Source: Trifolium pratense
Lineage: Eukaryota; Streptophyta; Magnoliopsida; Fabales; Fabaceae
DNA length: 64,000 nucleotides
Assembly (NCBI RefSeq): GCF_020283565.1
Contig: NC_060065.1
Coordinates: forward strand, 39,172,409 to 39,236,408
Reading direction: 5' to 3'
Notes under the pieces: generated by a model
Told to the model about the DNA's origin: nothing
What the model saw: only the letters and a program-made list of their open reading frames with translations
Database searches by the model: none
Position numbers and translations under genes: made by a program
Shown: positions 24,283 to 36,090 of the stretch, piece after piece
Numbering within the stretch: the first letter of the stretch is position 1
Layout of the letters: each line of letters begins with the position of its first letter

Positions 24283-24924
24283 CTATTCATTTGATTTTGA
24301 TATTTTTTGTTGATAATTTCAATATGATTTTATTTCCTTTTATTATTGCATTGCAAAATGAATGAAATCAATACCTTTTTAGGTGTTCATCAGTGGTGTA
24401 CAATATTTCTAAAATACACTAAAAAACTACACTAAACTAACAAACTAATTTATTTCATTCATTTTTGCTTCCTCCTAACATTTCACAATGTCTTTATTTA
24501 TAGCATTGGAACCCTACCATAACTTTCTAGAAAGCATGACTCATAAAGCTAAAAATTACTCCTAATATGTAATTTGGTCCTATTGTATTCTTTTGGACCT
24601 ATATTAATTCATTATATTCTTTTGGAGTATCTAATATGTAATTTGGTCCAAATTAATTCATTATATTTTTCCTTCATTCAGATATTAGACTTAAATGATT
24701 AATAAACCTGCTTTATAACGAATGTGAATGTTCCAGAAAAATTCCAGAGAACCCGATATCGATGTCTCAAATAGAAATTTGACAAAGTCAACTTAATAGT
24801 ATGATCATGATTTTTAAATCATGGCAAAACTGCAAGTGTTTCTTATTATGAAAGAGAAAGTTAGAGCGAAAATGATTCATTGTATTAATTGAATTGAAAA
24901 GGTTACACACACTCCATATATATA

Positions 24925-25391
24925 TGATCGTGATGATCAGAATGATGCGACTTCGCCGGCGTTTTGCGGTGGTTGAGAGCGTTTGAGACCCCTGTTGGAG
25001 CGGAGGGGGGTTGTGTACCTGCAGGCACTCCGACGCTCAAGTCAGTATGTGTGTAAGGTTTTCTTAGCTATAAAAAATGCGTACCTTGCAAATGAAGTGG
25101 AGATGCATATATATAGCCCCCAGCGCTGGGCTAAGGCCCTTGATGGCATTAATGGCCATCAAGTGGCTGCCGGAAAACGGCTAAGGAGCCATGATGTGCA
25201 GTTAATGCTCATCATTCCGGTTTACGGCCGTTACAATACGTAAGAGTATCAGACCGTTGAGTCTTGCTCGGATTGTGTATGTTCGACACCATGAATGCTC
25301 GAGCTTCATGGTGTGCCCGGTGGTTAAGGGTCAGGTCGCCTATACGAGTTCGTTGACTTGTATACCGAGCTTCTAGGCTCGGCCCGGAACA
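24925..25391 (-). repeat. Gypsy LTR (3' LTR in element orientation)
   Basis: A 467-bp direct repeat of 44079-44545, starting TGATCGTGATGATC and ending GGCCCGGAACA on the plus strand. A small 86-codon plus frame (24983-25243) recurs unchanged in both LTRs but shows no domain. Confidence 0.95.
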
Positions 25392-25403
25392 GGAGCCCCC
25401 CAA
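25392..25403 (-). other. Candidate polypurine tract of the gypsy element
   Basis: Minus-strand TTGGGGGGCTCC lies immediately before the 3' LTR, where plus-strand DNA priming would occur. Confidence 0.55.
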
Positions 25404-25640
25404 GTCGTTATGCTCGTAGGCGAGGGTAATGACTTGAAGCTTTTCCGATTCACCTCGACTTGCCGAACATAACAAATCCGAGTTGGGCAGCTGAATTTTC
25501 GCAGTGTCCCTGTGGTCAAAGTCAAGCTTTGGAAAGGGAAAATCGTTTATTCCAAGTGGTCAATCCTAGGTTTCTGCAGCCGCCTCTCGCATTTATGGGA
25601 TGTCAGGCGTGGTGACTGGCCCTTTGGGCGGCAAGTTTTG

Positions 25641-25650
25641 CTATAAATAC
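25641..25650 (+). promoter_or_regulatory. TATA-like box of antisense ORF A
   Basis: CTATAAATAC lies 46-55 bp upstream of the ATG at 25696, so transcription would begin only 20-25 bp before the start codon. It lies on the strand opposite to gag-pol. Confidence 0.55.
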
Positions 25651-25695
25651 TTGCTTATCCTTTGGCTTCCCATATCCTGAGTTTGAAGGCTAGCG

Positions 25696-26052
25696 ATGGA
25701 TAACAGGGATTCCAAGAAGGTTATTGCTGATGGCTCTGAGTCTCGAAGAGGAAAAAAGAGAGCGGAGGTTCCTAAGCCTGCGCCGGCTCGTTCTCAAAAG
25801 GGGAAAGAAGCTAAGGTGGTGTTCCCTTCCTCGGATACTTCTGATACCTCAAGTTCCGATGAATCGGCGGATTTTATTGGGGCAATCGAGGAGTTCCTGA
25901 GGGCTCATCAATCTTCCCACCTCTATCCTCCGGGCCCTGCCTCTGGTGAAGGAGGGTCCCAGGTTGGGAAGGAGGCTAAGATATGGCCAGAGGAGGTGCT
26001 GTGGACTGATTCGGATTCCGCAATTAGCTCAGGTTCCGAGCACGAGGATTAG
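25696..26052 (+). CDS. Antisense ORF A of the gypsy element (acidic 118-aa protein)
   Basis: This 118-residue ORF has a basic N-terminus (SRRGKKRAEVPKPAPAR), a Ser/Asp-rich centre (SSDTSDTSSSDESADF) and an acidic C-terminus (SGSEHED). It contains no domain I recognise. It runs opposite to gag-pol, between pol and the 3' LTR. It has a TATA-like box 46 bp upstream and an AATAAA signal at about 26101, about 50 bp after the stop, so it resembles a complete small transcription unit. The low-complexity charged composition suggests a disordered nuclear protein, but the function is unknown. It could also be a degenerate paralogue of part of antisense ORF B. Confidence 0.5.
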   Translation: MDNRDSKKVIADGSESRRGKKRAEVPKPAPARSQKGKEAKVVFPSSDTSDTSSSDESADFIGAIEEFLRAHQSSHLYPPGPASGEGGSQVGKEAKIWPEEVLWTDSDSAISSGSEHED

Positions 26053-26251
26053 GTGCTCGGTTCCCTTGTAATCCTTTTCCCTATGTAATGGATTATCATT
26101 AATAAAATAATTCTCCTTTGATTTTTCCGAGCATAATTTATTTGCACTCATGCTTTATGTATGCTCTTAATTTAATAATATCGCAGATTTTCCGAACGAT
26201 TCCGAGCGGACTTTTCGAGGAGCGCGGTATTCTTATTCGGTTACTATGGCC

Positions 26252-26285
26252 TTCCCCGTATTTTTAGCAAAAAAATACGGGGAAT
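26252..26285. other. Perfect hairpin between the two antisense units
   Basis: TTCCCCGTATTTTT is followed after a few bases by AAAAATACGGGGAA, a stem of about 14 bp with a very short loop. Being palindromic, it could act in transcripts of either strand. It falls between the poly(A) signal of ORF A and the promoter of ORF B. Confidence 0.7.
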
Positions 26286-26620
26286 GGACTCCGAGGATCT
26301 TGCATTTCCTTTTTCGGTTGCGATTTTCTCGGGATGTGGTGTCTTGGATTTCGCGAGATTTGCGCGAGCAGACGGACGTGACTTGAAAGGACGAGTCGCT
26401 TCGTTTCCTTTCGCCACGTGTAAAGACTACTCACATAGCACTTGAGTGGCTATAGCTGAGATTTGAATCTCGAGGTCGTCTTGAACCGTTGGATTTTCGC
26501 GCCTTTTCGTTTATCCTGAGATTAAATCTGAGCCACTTGATCGTGATTGATCCGGACCGTTGGATCGATCCTGTGGTTCAGATGGGAGCGGCGCGGGTTT
26601 TCCTGTACGGTCGCGTTGGC

Positions 26621-26630
26621 CTATATATAG
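26621..26630 (+). promoter_or_regulatory. TATA-like box of antisense ORF B
   Basis: CTATATATAG is followed about 30 bp later by a pyrimidine-rich leader. The leader contains a plausible 5' UTR intron, donor AA/GTAAGTG at 26780 and acceptor TTTTTCAG at 27169, ending nine bases before the ATG. Confidence 0.6.
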
Positions 26631-27178
26631 GAGGGAGGTTTTTTCGTTTGAAACTTTACAGTTTCTCACTTACTTTCTCCATCATTTTGCCTTTCCGGTT
26701 CAAGCTTTCTCTGGTGGTTTTGCTCTTCTTCTGCTCTTGTACTACAAACTCCTCACTCCCATCTTCATTTAATCAACAAGTAAGTGTTTTATCCTTTTAA
26801 TCTTTGAAGATTTTGCTTGGATTTTACTTTGGATTGTTGTAGATAGTTCATGCGGTGTAGGGCTGTAGTAATTTGGTTTCCTGTGTAGTTTGGGTAGCCC
26901 TTTTGATGGTTGTAGGTGGTGATTAGCACCCTTTTCCCCCCATCGCTTGTTTTCATTAACTGACGGTTGAGTTTTAGCTTAGAACCGTGTCGAGCACCAT
27001 ATGCATTTCGTGCCCGGTTGTTTACATGAATTTCGCGTTCGGAGAGATGATTTGTCACCTTTAGTTTTCGCGTAATCTTTTGTTTGAGACCCTCGCCCTT
27101 TCGCTTGATTTGGCGGTGGAAGGGTGGATTTGAATGTCGAATTCATTTTTCCTTCCTCTGCTTTTTCAGGTTTTCTAG

Positions 27179-29203
27179 ATGGCTGAGGGATCTCAAAGTG
27201 ACTTCACGTTCATAGATCAACAGCCTTCCTCATCAATTCGCATCCGAGCTGACGTTTCGTGGGTGGCGGATGAACCCCGAGAGACGGAGTCAGTTTATCA
27301 GGATTGCGAGAGTGACATCCCAGAGACGATGTGCACGGATATTCAGACTCCTCCCACCGAAGATTTCGAGGTGCGGATTCCCACTGCTCGCCACAGGATC
27401 TGCGGCAATTGGGCTTGGGGGACGATCCCCATGTACGAGATTGCTTTTAAGCATCTGCGAATTCGACTGCCCTTCACCGATCTGGAAGTGTCCATCTTTC
27501 GGCATCTTCGGTTAGCCCCTTCTCAACTTCACCCGAACTCGTTGGCCTTTATCAAGGCTTTCGAAAAGACCGCTGAGTATTTGGGTCTGGGTCCCACCTT
27601 GCCTTTGTTTTTCTACCACTTTGGCCTTCAACGGAGCTGTCCTCGGGGGGAACAGGCGAAAGGGAAGCTCGCGAAGGGAGCCCCAGTACCGGGCACCAAG
27701 CATGGATGGGTTTCTTTGAGGCAACGGAAACGCCTCTTTGATATGTTTGACGAGTCGGTACGGGGGTTTAAGTCCGTGTTCTATGGAGTTAGGCCAATCA
27801 CGACGAAAGGTTGGAACAATTTCGTTCGTAGGGGGCATCGAATTGATGAGCTTGGCCAGGAAGTGCTCGACGAGCAAGGGCTCCCTATCGAGGAGGATTT
27901 TGCCAGATTTCCTTTTTATTGGCGCAGGGATCATTATTCCATGTCGACCAAAGAATTTGTGTTTACGCTGGGAGCGTTGTCAGCCGAGGAGAGAGCTGAT
28001 TATAAGAAATTATTAGAGTTCGTGGAGGGCTTGCCTCCTTACCTTCTAAGTGACTCGAATGGCGAGCCTTTGCTTGGGGAAGATGGTCGAAGGTTGACCT
28101 GCCCGAAGGTGATCGCTACAAAGGAGTTGCTCGCTTGCGACACCTCGGAAAAATTAACTGCTTTTTGGAGTATGCTCATAGCTTTCTTTTAATTATTTTT
28201 TACCAACTGTTTTCGCTTCTTTTATTTGCTGGCCTGCGTTTTGCTAACTGTTGCTTTGATTTGTGTAGGTACAATGACCAGTGGATCCGCTGCTCTCCGC
28301 AAAGCTCGGGCTGCTAAGAACAAGAGAGAGGCGAGCAGTGCTGCTACAACTTCTTCTGCCCCTCAATCTCCCACAGCTTCCAACATGGACCGCTCGAAGA
28401 GGATGCGACTGGAGGAGGAAACCTCCTCTCGTCAGGAGCACGTGGTTGTGGACCTTTCTGGTCAAGATGATCCTCCTCTTCCCGGTCCTCACAGGTTGAC
28501 TGCCGGTGTTCCTGCCGATGATTTTGTCCTTCCTCCACTCTATGCTCACGGCGAGCTACTGACCGGAGCGACCAAAGTGAAGGTTAATCCAGCGGATGAA
28601 GCCATCCTATCGGATATGGGTCCTGAGGCTCTCCGTGCCGAGATAGCAGCCCAATCCATGGCTTTGCTCAAATTGGTCGAGGTGGCGACTTTTTTGAATG
28701 GCCGGGAGTGCAAATATTTGGAAGAAAGGGACGAAGCTCGCAAGGAGTTGCCTTTGTTGCAGCGAAGGTTGGCAGAATCCGAGGCCTCCTGCGAGGTTTT
28801 CAGGGAAGAGCGCAAGACCCTCTCGGCCAACCTTAAGGAAGCGGAGGATAGGCTCAAAACGGTTTCGGAGGAGAGGGATAGTGCTGTGCAGAAGGCTGAC
28901 GAGCAGAAGGTTTTGATTGGCGAGCTGGAAGGGAAGTTGGAGAGGCTTCATGTCACCGGGATTGTTGAAGATCGGGAGAAGGAGCTCGATCCTCAAGGGG
29001 AGTATGCTTCCTCCTCTCGTGCTGATTTGATCGCCAAGATCCAGGAGCTTGAGTCCAACATGGTGGCTGCTGCAGCTTTTAGTTTCAACAACGCTGTGGC
29101 TCAGCTCAGGATTCTCAACCCTGGCTTGATCGAGGAGGGTTTAGATGAGGAGAAGGAGGTGCGGGATGGAGCTATTGTTACTCCTGATGATGATGAAGTG
29201 TAA
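27179..29203 (+). CDS. Antisense ORF B of the gypsy element (spliced, 641 aa, coiled coil)
   Basis: Two exons, 27179-28169 and 28269-29203, join in frame across a 99-bp GT-AG intron, giving 641 residues. The N-terminal half has a conserved block around LRLAPSQLHPNSLAFIKAFE and LGLGPTLPLFFYHFGLQ. I associate it with the 'putative gypsy type transposon' family (PF04195), seen in plant genomes as retroelement-linked proteins. The C-terminal half has a basic linker (KARAAKNKREA), a coiled coil at about residues 465-575 and an acidic tail (TPDDDEV). The gene lies antisense to gag-pol, tail to tail with pol and about 720 bp away, and has its own TATA-like box and 5' UTR intron. Antisense extra ORFs in this position are known from Tat-lineage elements such as Grande. 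Their role is unproven; a nucleic-acid-binding or regulatory job is only a guess. Confidence 0.72.
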
Positions 29204-29922
29204 ATTTGTTTTTCTTTCTTTGTTTTGTCTGGGCGTTTGCCCTTCTGATGTAACCGACAATTATGGCCCTTCGGGGTCTTTAAATATCAGTACTTTAATT
29301 TACTCTCCTGCCTTTTCGCCTTTATCTCATATCTAGACTTAGGTTTTGTATGGCGATGTTTTTAATTTCCTCTAAATGTCGAATCGATCGCTTGCGTGCT
29401 CAACGCTTTTTAGGTTCGCGCTTTGATTATCCTTTCGTTATGACGACCTGTATGCTTGACGCTCTTTATTTGTGCTCGACCATCCTTGAGGTTTTTAACT
29501 TGGTAAATTTCCAAACATTCTATGCGCCGTGCTATGTAATTCTTCGCGCTAGTGTGTGTCTGGATGGTGGTCATCGTTATGATAGCTGGTACCATTGATG
29601 CCGAGCTTAGAAGGTGCGGAGAACCATTCTAAGTGTTTGGAGATGTTAATCCAAACTAACAACGAGGAGAGGGGCTGTTGTTAAGCTTTCCTCCTCGGGG
29701 TGTGAACATCCCATCGCGAGCTGGGGTTCTACCGGACGTGTACTACGGCGATGGTGTTCCGTGGTCTAGAACTATCCTCGCCAACATCATCGAGTTCCAA
29801 ATGCCTCGACTTTGTTTTATATTTTAAGATTCATGCCCGTACCTAAGCACTCCTCCGTTGTATAGGCGTGCTTCTCATGGGCGAAGACACAGCCTTCGTC
29901 GAGGGATGGCTTGGAGCTTCCC
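29204..29922. other. Gypsy internal spacer between antisense ORF B and pol
   Basis: No conserved coding potential is recognised. It should hold the 3' end of the antisense transcript and the region after the pol stop codon. Short frames here are not supported. Confidence 0.6.
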
Positions 29923-30599
29923 TCAACTGTAGTATTGTTTGAGTTTTTCGGCATTCCAAGGTCGAGGAATTTCTTTCCCGTAAAGATCTTCTAAATAATA
30001 GGCACCGTTTTCGGTTTTGGCTCGAACACGATAAGGTCCCTCCCAATTTGCCGCGAGTTTACCCTCGCGAGAATCTTTTTGGTTGCGTCGGAGTACTAGT
30101 GTCCCAACGTCAAATTCTCGCTTGATGACCTTTTTGTCATGCCGTTTTGCTATTTTTTGTTTCAAAGTGGCTTCTCGGAGGGCCGCGCCTTCTCGGAGTT
30201 CCTCCAAAAGGTCGAGCTCCTCTCTGAGCATCTCGTGGTTGTCTTCCCTTTCGAGGGGTACTTCCGTTCGGAATGAGGATGCTCCGGTTTCTACTGGAAT
30301 TACGGCCTCTGTTCCGTATGTTAGTCGGAAAGGCGTTTCTCCCGTTGTAGAATGTGGAGTGGTTCGGTAGGACCAGAGTACGCTGTGTAGTTCCTCTGTC
30401 CATTTTCCCTTTGCTTCATCCAACCTTCTTTTGAGTCCTCGTAATATAACCCTGTTCGCAGCTTCGGCTTGGCCGTTTGTTTGAGGGTGTTCAACAGAGG
30501 TGAAGTGTTGGGTTGTGCCTATCTTTGCCATGAACTCTCGCACTTTCTTGTCCGTGAATTGAGTCCCGTTATCTGTAATAACAATTTGAGGGATCCCAA
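29923..30599 (-). pseudogene. Gypsy pol, 3' part (integrase core and C-terminus) cut off by copia
   Basis: About 225 codons continue the polyprotein interrupted at 38950. Visible are the second catalytic Asp in VITDNGTQF and the catalytic Glu in TNGQAEAANR. The C-terminal region follows, with GLKRRLDEAKGKW, SYRTTPHSTTGETPF and WEGPYRV, and ends at a natural stop. Without the insertion this frame would continue the upstream part directly, because the 5-bp duplication CCCAA restores the frame once one copy is discounted. In its present state it lacks its start and is inactive. Confidence 0.88.
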
Positions 30600-32139
30600 T
30601 GTTGGAGTAAGCCCTAAGAGCCAATCTATTTTCATAGTATTTGCTTTAGGAGTTTGAATATAAATATGGCATTTCTTTATTATATTTGTAAGGTTGCAAA
30701 ATAATGAAGTCCCTAGAATAGAAAGTCCGTTTAATAATTAAGTGTGACTTAATCATGAGATAATATTAAACATAAGGACACTATTCTTAAAGTATCCGTA
30801 GTCGAGCTTTAAGGTAAAAGGGATAACCTTAAAGCATAAAGACTATTATGAAGATAGACTGATGATCACATCTCATGGATCATGGGATAAGGAGTTATCA
30901 AGTCTTGACGTAGGTATAAATATTAGGAGTAATATTTATACTGGATTGACCCGCTATGAGAGTACTACATGCAAAGTTATGCAAAGTGTCATAAGTTACT
31001 CTCATGGTGATAATGGTGTAAACCGCCCTTAGACCTGAAACCACTTTGTACCCTAGATGTGGAGTCAAGTACTTTGTTGCTGATCTAACGTTGTCCGTAA
31101 CAGGATAACCATAAAGGCAGTTGATGGGTACTTCACAAAGCATGCTGAGGGACAGTAGTGACGTAGATGGAATTTGCCAATCCTGCATAACAGGATAAAT
31201 GTCATGGGCCCAATATTGAACTGGACAAAGATGACACCAAGTATGTTTTGTGTTCAATATAGACATAAAGGGCAAAGGGGTAATTATACACACTGATATT
31301 ATCACAAGAGGTTATGTTTAGATCACATGTTAATTTCTCGTAACTTGAGTAGCAGTGATGTGTTGCTAGATACCGCTCACTGTTTATTGTAATAAATAGT
31401 GATTTATTATAATTGTCAATGTTACGGAAACCTACAGGGTCACACACATAAGAACAATCTAGTGAGATTGGAACACCGTAAGGTACGGTGCACCTTGGAG
31501 AAATAAGGAAATATGATAAGGGTATTATGGTAATTAAAATGAGCATTACATCATATGGTATGATGTAGCAAGAAGGGGGTGCAAATATGTACTAGACATA
31601 TTTACATGAGAATGGCGCCCACTATAGCCCATTTAGTTAAAAGGGCTTTAGTGTAATTTTGCCATGGCAAGTGGTTCTATAAATAGAACCCTTGTGGTAA
31701 GGAGAAATAGTTACACACTTTTGTTACTCATTCTCATGAGCCTTTGTTCTCTCCTCTCTTGAGAAACCCTAATCACCTTTCTAGAGTTTTTGTGAAAAAC
31801 CCTAATCCTTATTTTGTGCCTCCTTTCTCCTAACCCTTCAAACCATTGGAGCTAGCACTCCATTGAAGGTTGTTGTTCGTGTGGACTGGCTAGAGGCGTT
31901 ATACCTTTAACGCTTGTGATCAAATTCGTTGGTGACTTGGTGGTGACCTTGTTCGTGACGGTTCGAGGTTCTTGTTCGTGACCTTGTTCGTGATTCGAAG
32001 TGTTCGATAGCCGTTCGTGATTTAAAGGGAGTTTTCGAACCAAAAGGTAAAACTCTAAACACAATTCATGACCATTCGTAAGGATCACAAAAGGAAAATT
32101 TTAAAATTCCGCTGCTTTTATCGTATCAATTTTCCTTCA
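30600..32139 (+). repeat. Copia 5' LTR
   Basis: Direct repeat of 37410-38949 at an offset of 6,810 bp. The only difference seen is G at 31931 against T at 38741. A TATA-like TCTATAAATAGAACC (about 31676-31690) would place the transcription start in the last third of the LTR. Minus-strand frames of 114 and 135 codons occur in both copies but show no domain. Confidence 0.95.
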
Positions 32140-32140
32140 G

Positions 32141-32153
32141 TGGTATCAGAGCC
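32141..32153 (+). other. Copia primer-binding site (initiator Met-tRNA type)
   Basis: TGGTATCAGAGCC lies one base after the 5' LTR and is complementary to the 3' end of initiator Met-tRNA, the usual primer of Ty1/copia elements. Confidence 0.92.
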
Positions 32154-32261
32154 ACTTACGAAACCATGAATTGATGTTTGTTTAAATTCATGAATTCAGT
32201 TTTAATATGATTAAAACAGTTGATAAAAGATTAAAATCGAGTAATTAAAATTTGACGGTTG

Positions 32262-32665
32262 TTTGTGTATAAATTGGATGATTAACATTGAAACGGCTCC
32301 GGAATCCGACACTTGTATGGTGGAGCATGCGATATGTTGATTGTCCTAAGGTTACACGAACAAGAACGGTCAATACTTACATGTGATGTAAGTTTTGTGT
32401 ATGAATTGGGTAATTAACATTGAAACGGCTTCGGAATCCGACACTTGTATGGTGAAGCATGCGATATGTTAATTGTCCTAAGGTTACACAATCAAGAACG
32501 GCCATAAACTTATATATGATATAAGTAACCGTAATGCAAAATGGTGTATGTGATATACCGTTAGTAATTTCGTTAAAATTATTATGAAAGTTATTCAATT
32601 AAAGCGAGCCGTGTTCATTTGTTTCGGAATCCGACATTTGTATGGTGAAACAATGACATGTTGAT
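32262..32665 (+). repeat. About 129-bp tandem repeat in the copia leader, 2.5 copies
   Basis: Copies share TTAACATTGAAACGGCT, CGGAATCCGACACTTGTATG and GTCCTAAGGTTACAC (first copy about 32262, second about 32391). A partial third copy with CGGAATCCGACATTTGTATG lies near 32625. Confidence 0.85.
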
Positions 32666-32784
32666 CAATAGGATTGAATTTGGTCATAAGGAATTTTGAC
32701 GGCATGAAAGGGTTGCACAAATGTTGTGTCATTAAAATTAGGATTTGCAAAACGTATCAAGTGTTGATGCGAAAAGTAGATGAT

Positions 32785-33180
32785 AAATATATTTAATTTT
32801 GAAATCGTTTCAAAATTCTAGAAATATCTTTTAAAATTGTTTTAAAAGATAATATCATCAATTTTGGAAATATTTTATTCAAAAGGGTTTTGATTAAATA
32901 ATTTTCCATAGTTGACAAATATATTTAATTATGAAATCGTTTCAAATTTCTAGAAATATCTTTTAAAATTGTTTTAAAAGATAATATCATCAATTTTGGA
33001 AATATTTTATTCAAAAGGGTTTTGATTAAATAATTTTCCATATTTGACAAATATATTTAATTATGAAATCGTTTCAAATCTCTAGAAATATCTTTTAAAA
33101 TTGTTTTAAAAGATAATATTACCAATTTTGGAAATATTTTATTCAAAAAGGTTTTGATTAAATAATTTTCCATATTTGGA
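32785..33180 (+). repeat. 132-bp tandem repeat in the copia leader, three copies
   Basis: Units start AAATATATTTAATT at 32785, 32917 and 33049. Each holds a palindromic ATCTTTTAAAATTGTTTTAA segment and TTTTGATTAAATAATTTTCC. The copies are nearly identical. Confidence 0.92.
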
Positions 33181-34229
33181 GAATTGTCAAAAGATTTAAT
33201 TCTACTTTAAAATAATGTTATTTATTTTAGCAAATTTTGATTCGAAATATTTAATTGTGAATTAAATATTTGAATCAAACTTACCTGATTTGATCAATCG
33301 CCGGATTTAATTAATTATGAGACTTTAATAATAATAAAGTTTGTTTGTTATTATTATATTTGATGATCGGTTATGGCCTTAGTTTATTTATTTTATTGCA
33401 TTTGGTTTTTAAATACGGCCTGCGTGTCGTGCCTTATCTCTATTCTCTATATTCTCTTCTCATCCACTCCCTCGTATGTAAAACGAGTATTCTTTTATAT
33501 TATTATGTAATATTATGAAGAAGAAGAACAATGGAGGTCAACCTTGGAGATCATGCTTGGAGAAGTATAGATCGTTTTAGGTTAGATTAGGTTCTCTCAT
33601 TGGCTTGGGAGAACAAATGCGCTATGGGCCATAACTGTTTCATTTTATTTATTTATGTATGTTGATGCATGTGAGTGACGATTTATATGATAAATAAGCC
33701 GGTGAGATCAATTTAAATAAAATCCCTCAAGTACTCATAAAGACTAATATTGAAGATGTAGGTTTTGCCAACGCAAGGTGCATTTTCTATACTAGTAAGA
33801 TGTGTCTATATTAAGTTTTATGCTTTCCAAAGAATAGCACCCTTCAAGATCAATATCGATTAATGTAGGTTTTGCCAACGTAAAGTGCATTGTCAATATT
33901 GATAAGTTGCGGTGAGATAACCAGTTTATCCGATTGCTATTTATTGGGTTTAACTTAACTAAAGAAAAATATAATATGATTATATGACTTTAGAAGCAAA
34001 TGTTGGGTTATTCCATATGATGGATTAAAATAAGTGTTATTCACCCAACGGAAAGGATATGAGAGTTGTATGAGATACAATTGGAAACAGTTTCCTACCT
34101 AAATAACTACGTTTTGTGTAATCAGCCCAACGCTGACTTAAAACAAAGTGAAATATGGATCTCATTCTCACTAGAAAATTTTCAACGGGATTTTCCGAAT
34201 CAAATGTCGAGGGTCATTTGTTTTGAGTA

Positions 34230-36090
34230 AAATAGTGGGAGCGTATTTAATTAAAGACCAAATTAAATATGATTTAGTCATAATATCTTACATATCTTTG
34301 TAATTAGAATTTCGAAATACAATACATATTAAGTTGTCCTTATGAAGGACAAGATTTTCAGAAAGGAGTTTCTGTATTGGTACAAATTGAGAATTGTTCT
34401 CAAATGCGAGAAAACTATAAGTCTTGAACTATTAACTGTGAACAACCTACCATAACTAGATTGGAAAAGGGATACTTGTTAGAAGCATCAAGTTGACGTC
34501 TAGATATAGAATATATAATAAATGATGTGATCATTTAATCTCAAGTAAGATCCTTTTGAAAGAACTTTAGAGTATGATAAATTTCTCAATGGATCAAAAA
34601 GTTGGTCATAGGATCAATCTAACAAATTATAATGGAATAGATATAGACAAAATTGTTTTGAATATCTACCGGAATTTGTTGAGTTGAATGAGAATTAATT
34701 TGCACTATCAAAGATTTGAGATATAATATAAATAAGATTTATATTCCTCTTATTTGAATAGTACAAAATGGTTGTCAAAGTAGAACGGCTATGGTTAGAC
34801 CATTAAATAAAAATGACGTAAATAGTTCTTGGAAGAGTCAAACCAAAAGTATGAAGTGAGACTTCAATAATGCACATATTGTTATAGAAAGTCAAAATTT
34901 CTATTTCTACATCAAAAGTATATGATACAAGATGTTGAATCTCAATTTTTCGAAAATAGAGATGCTTAAAGAATTAGAACATTGGCTATAATTTTAAGTC
35001 AACCCATATCTAGAATGAAAATTGTTTCATTGATAATGAGAGCTTATGCAATGACTTAAAATCGAGTTTGAAATGGAACACAATAATTGTTATTGAATTC
35101 CATCTAGTAATAGAAGTAGCAATTGTATATCTTGTATTGACAATATATGAATTGTAGCCTTAAATGATAAGACAAGTAATGGTCCTATCATTTAAGCAAA
35201 GTTTTCTATACTATTACTCCAAGTCAAGTAATGGACTAGGGTTCCATGGTCTTGATAGGGTTATCTATAACAATCGTGATAAGAGCCAAATATGATTTGG
35301 ACCTTAAATATATCAAGAGCATTGTTGTTTAGTACAAATATTCGATGTGTCAATAAAATAACGCATGACCTATTTGAACAATATACATGAGATGTATGTC
35401 GACCACTAAACATATTTTGTATATTGAGTTTATTTTACTTCATTAACATTGATGATTAAAATCATTAGATGTTGGTAGGTGTATGACACCAATTAGAAAT
35501 CTTTGAATTTGTCAAAGAAATTCAACAATGAAGAAAATAGAACTCGACAAAAGTATTTAAGTTATATGAATGAGTCATATCAGTAAATACTTAATTAAAA
35601 GACTATAATAACTATTTTATCACATCATGTTTGACATGATTTAAGGATAGTTTAATTATATATTGACTCTTTCTATAAATCTCTTTACTTATAATTAATC
35701 TTCACCCACAATTAGTTCCCTTTTAAAATGATCATAGAGACACCATATGCGATATGGAGGTAAGAGTACCAAGTTTGTCTTTATGAGAATTTTGGATTAA
35801 AATTTATTAGATAAATCTAATTCCAAATGAATGAATGAATAAGTGGAAATATCCTAAAGAAAGGGATATTGGTCCTATATCACTCTTAAGGACAAAAGGT
35901 TGTTTTGTTGCTAGGTTTGAAACATTCCTCTAGTGGGAGTGTGTCTCTAAAAGAGACAGTGGGAGTGATATAGAACTTGAATAAATTCAAGTACCACAAA
36001 ACATATTTATTTAAAAGGGAATGCAAACCGGTTCCTCAAGGTTGTTGAAGAACCATTGTTTTAAAGTTGCACAAATCCAAGATAAGTCTA
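34230..36090 (+). other. Decayed copia internal region, no recognisable gene
   Basis: AT-rich sequence holding stop codons in every frame. By position it should derive from gag, protease and integrase. Apart from short hints I cannot align it to a family. Confidence 0.5.

Larger units (their letters stand above)
23196..24924. other. Intergenic stretch upstream of the sulfurtransferase gene
   Basis: No gene is recognised. The first few hundred bases should hold the sulfurtransferase promoter. It also carries two SINE-like copies (about 24010-24110 and 24121-24282). The last part leads into a short TA tract that the gypsy element entered. Confidence 0.6.

Noticed and set aside
24983..25243. 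86-codon frame in both gypsy LTRs
   Set aside because: Conserved only through LTR identity; no recognisable protein.
27512..28996. Minus-strand frames of 100-140 codons opposite antisense ORF B
   Set aside because: Shadow frames of a well-supported spliced coding region. They contain no retroelement motif.
30898..31546. 114- and 135-codon minus frames in the copia LTR, repeated at 37708-38356
   Set aside because: They are identical because the LTRs are identical. No domain, and they run against the LTR promoter.
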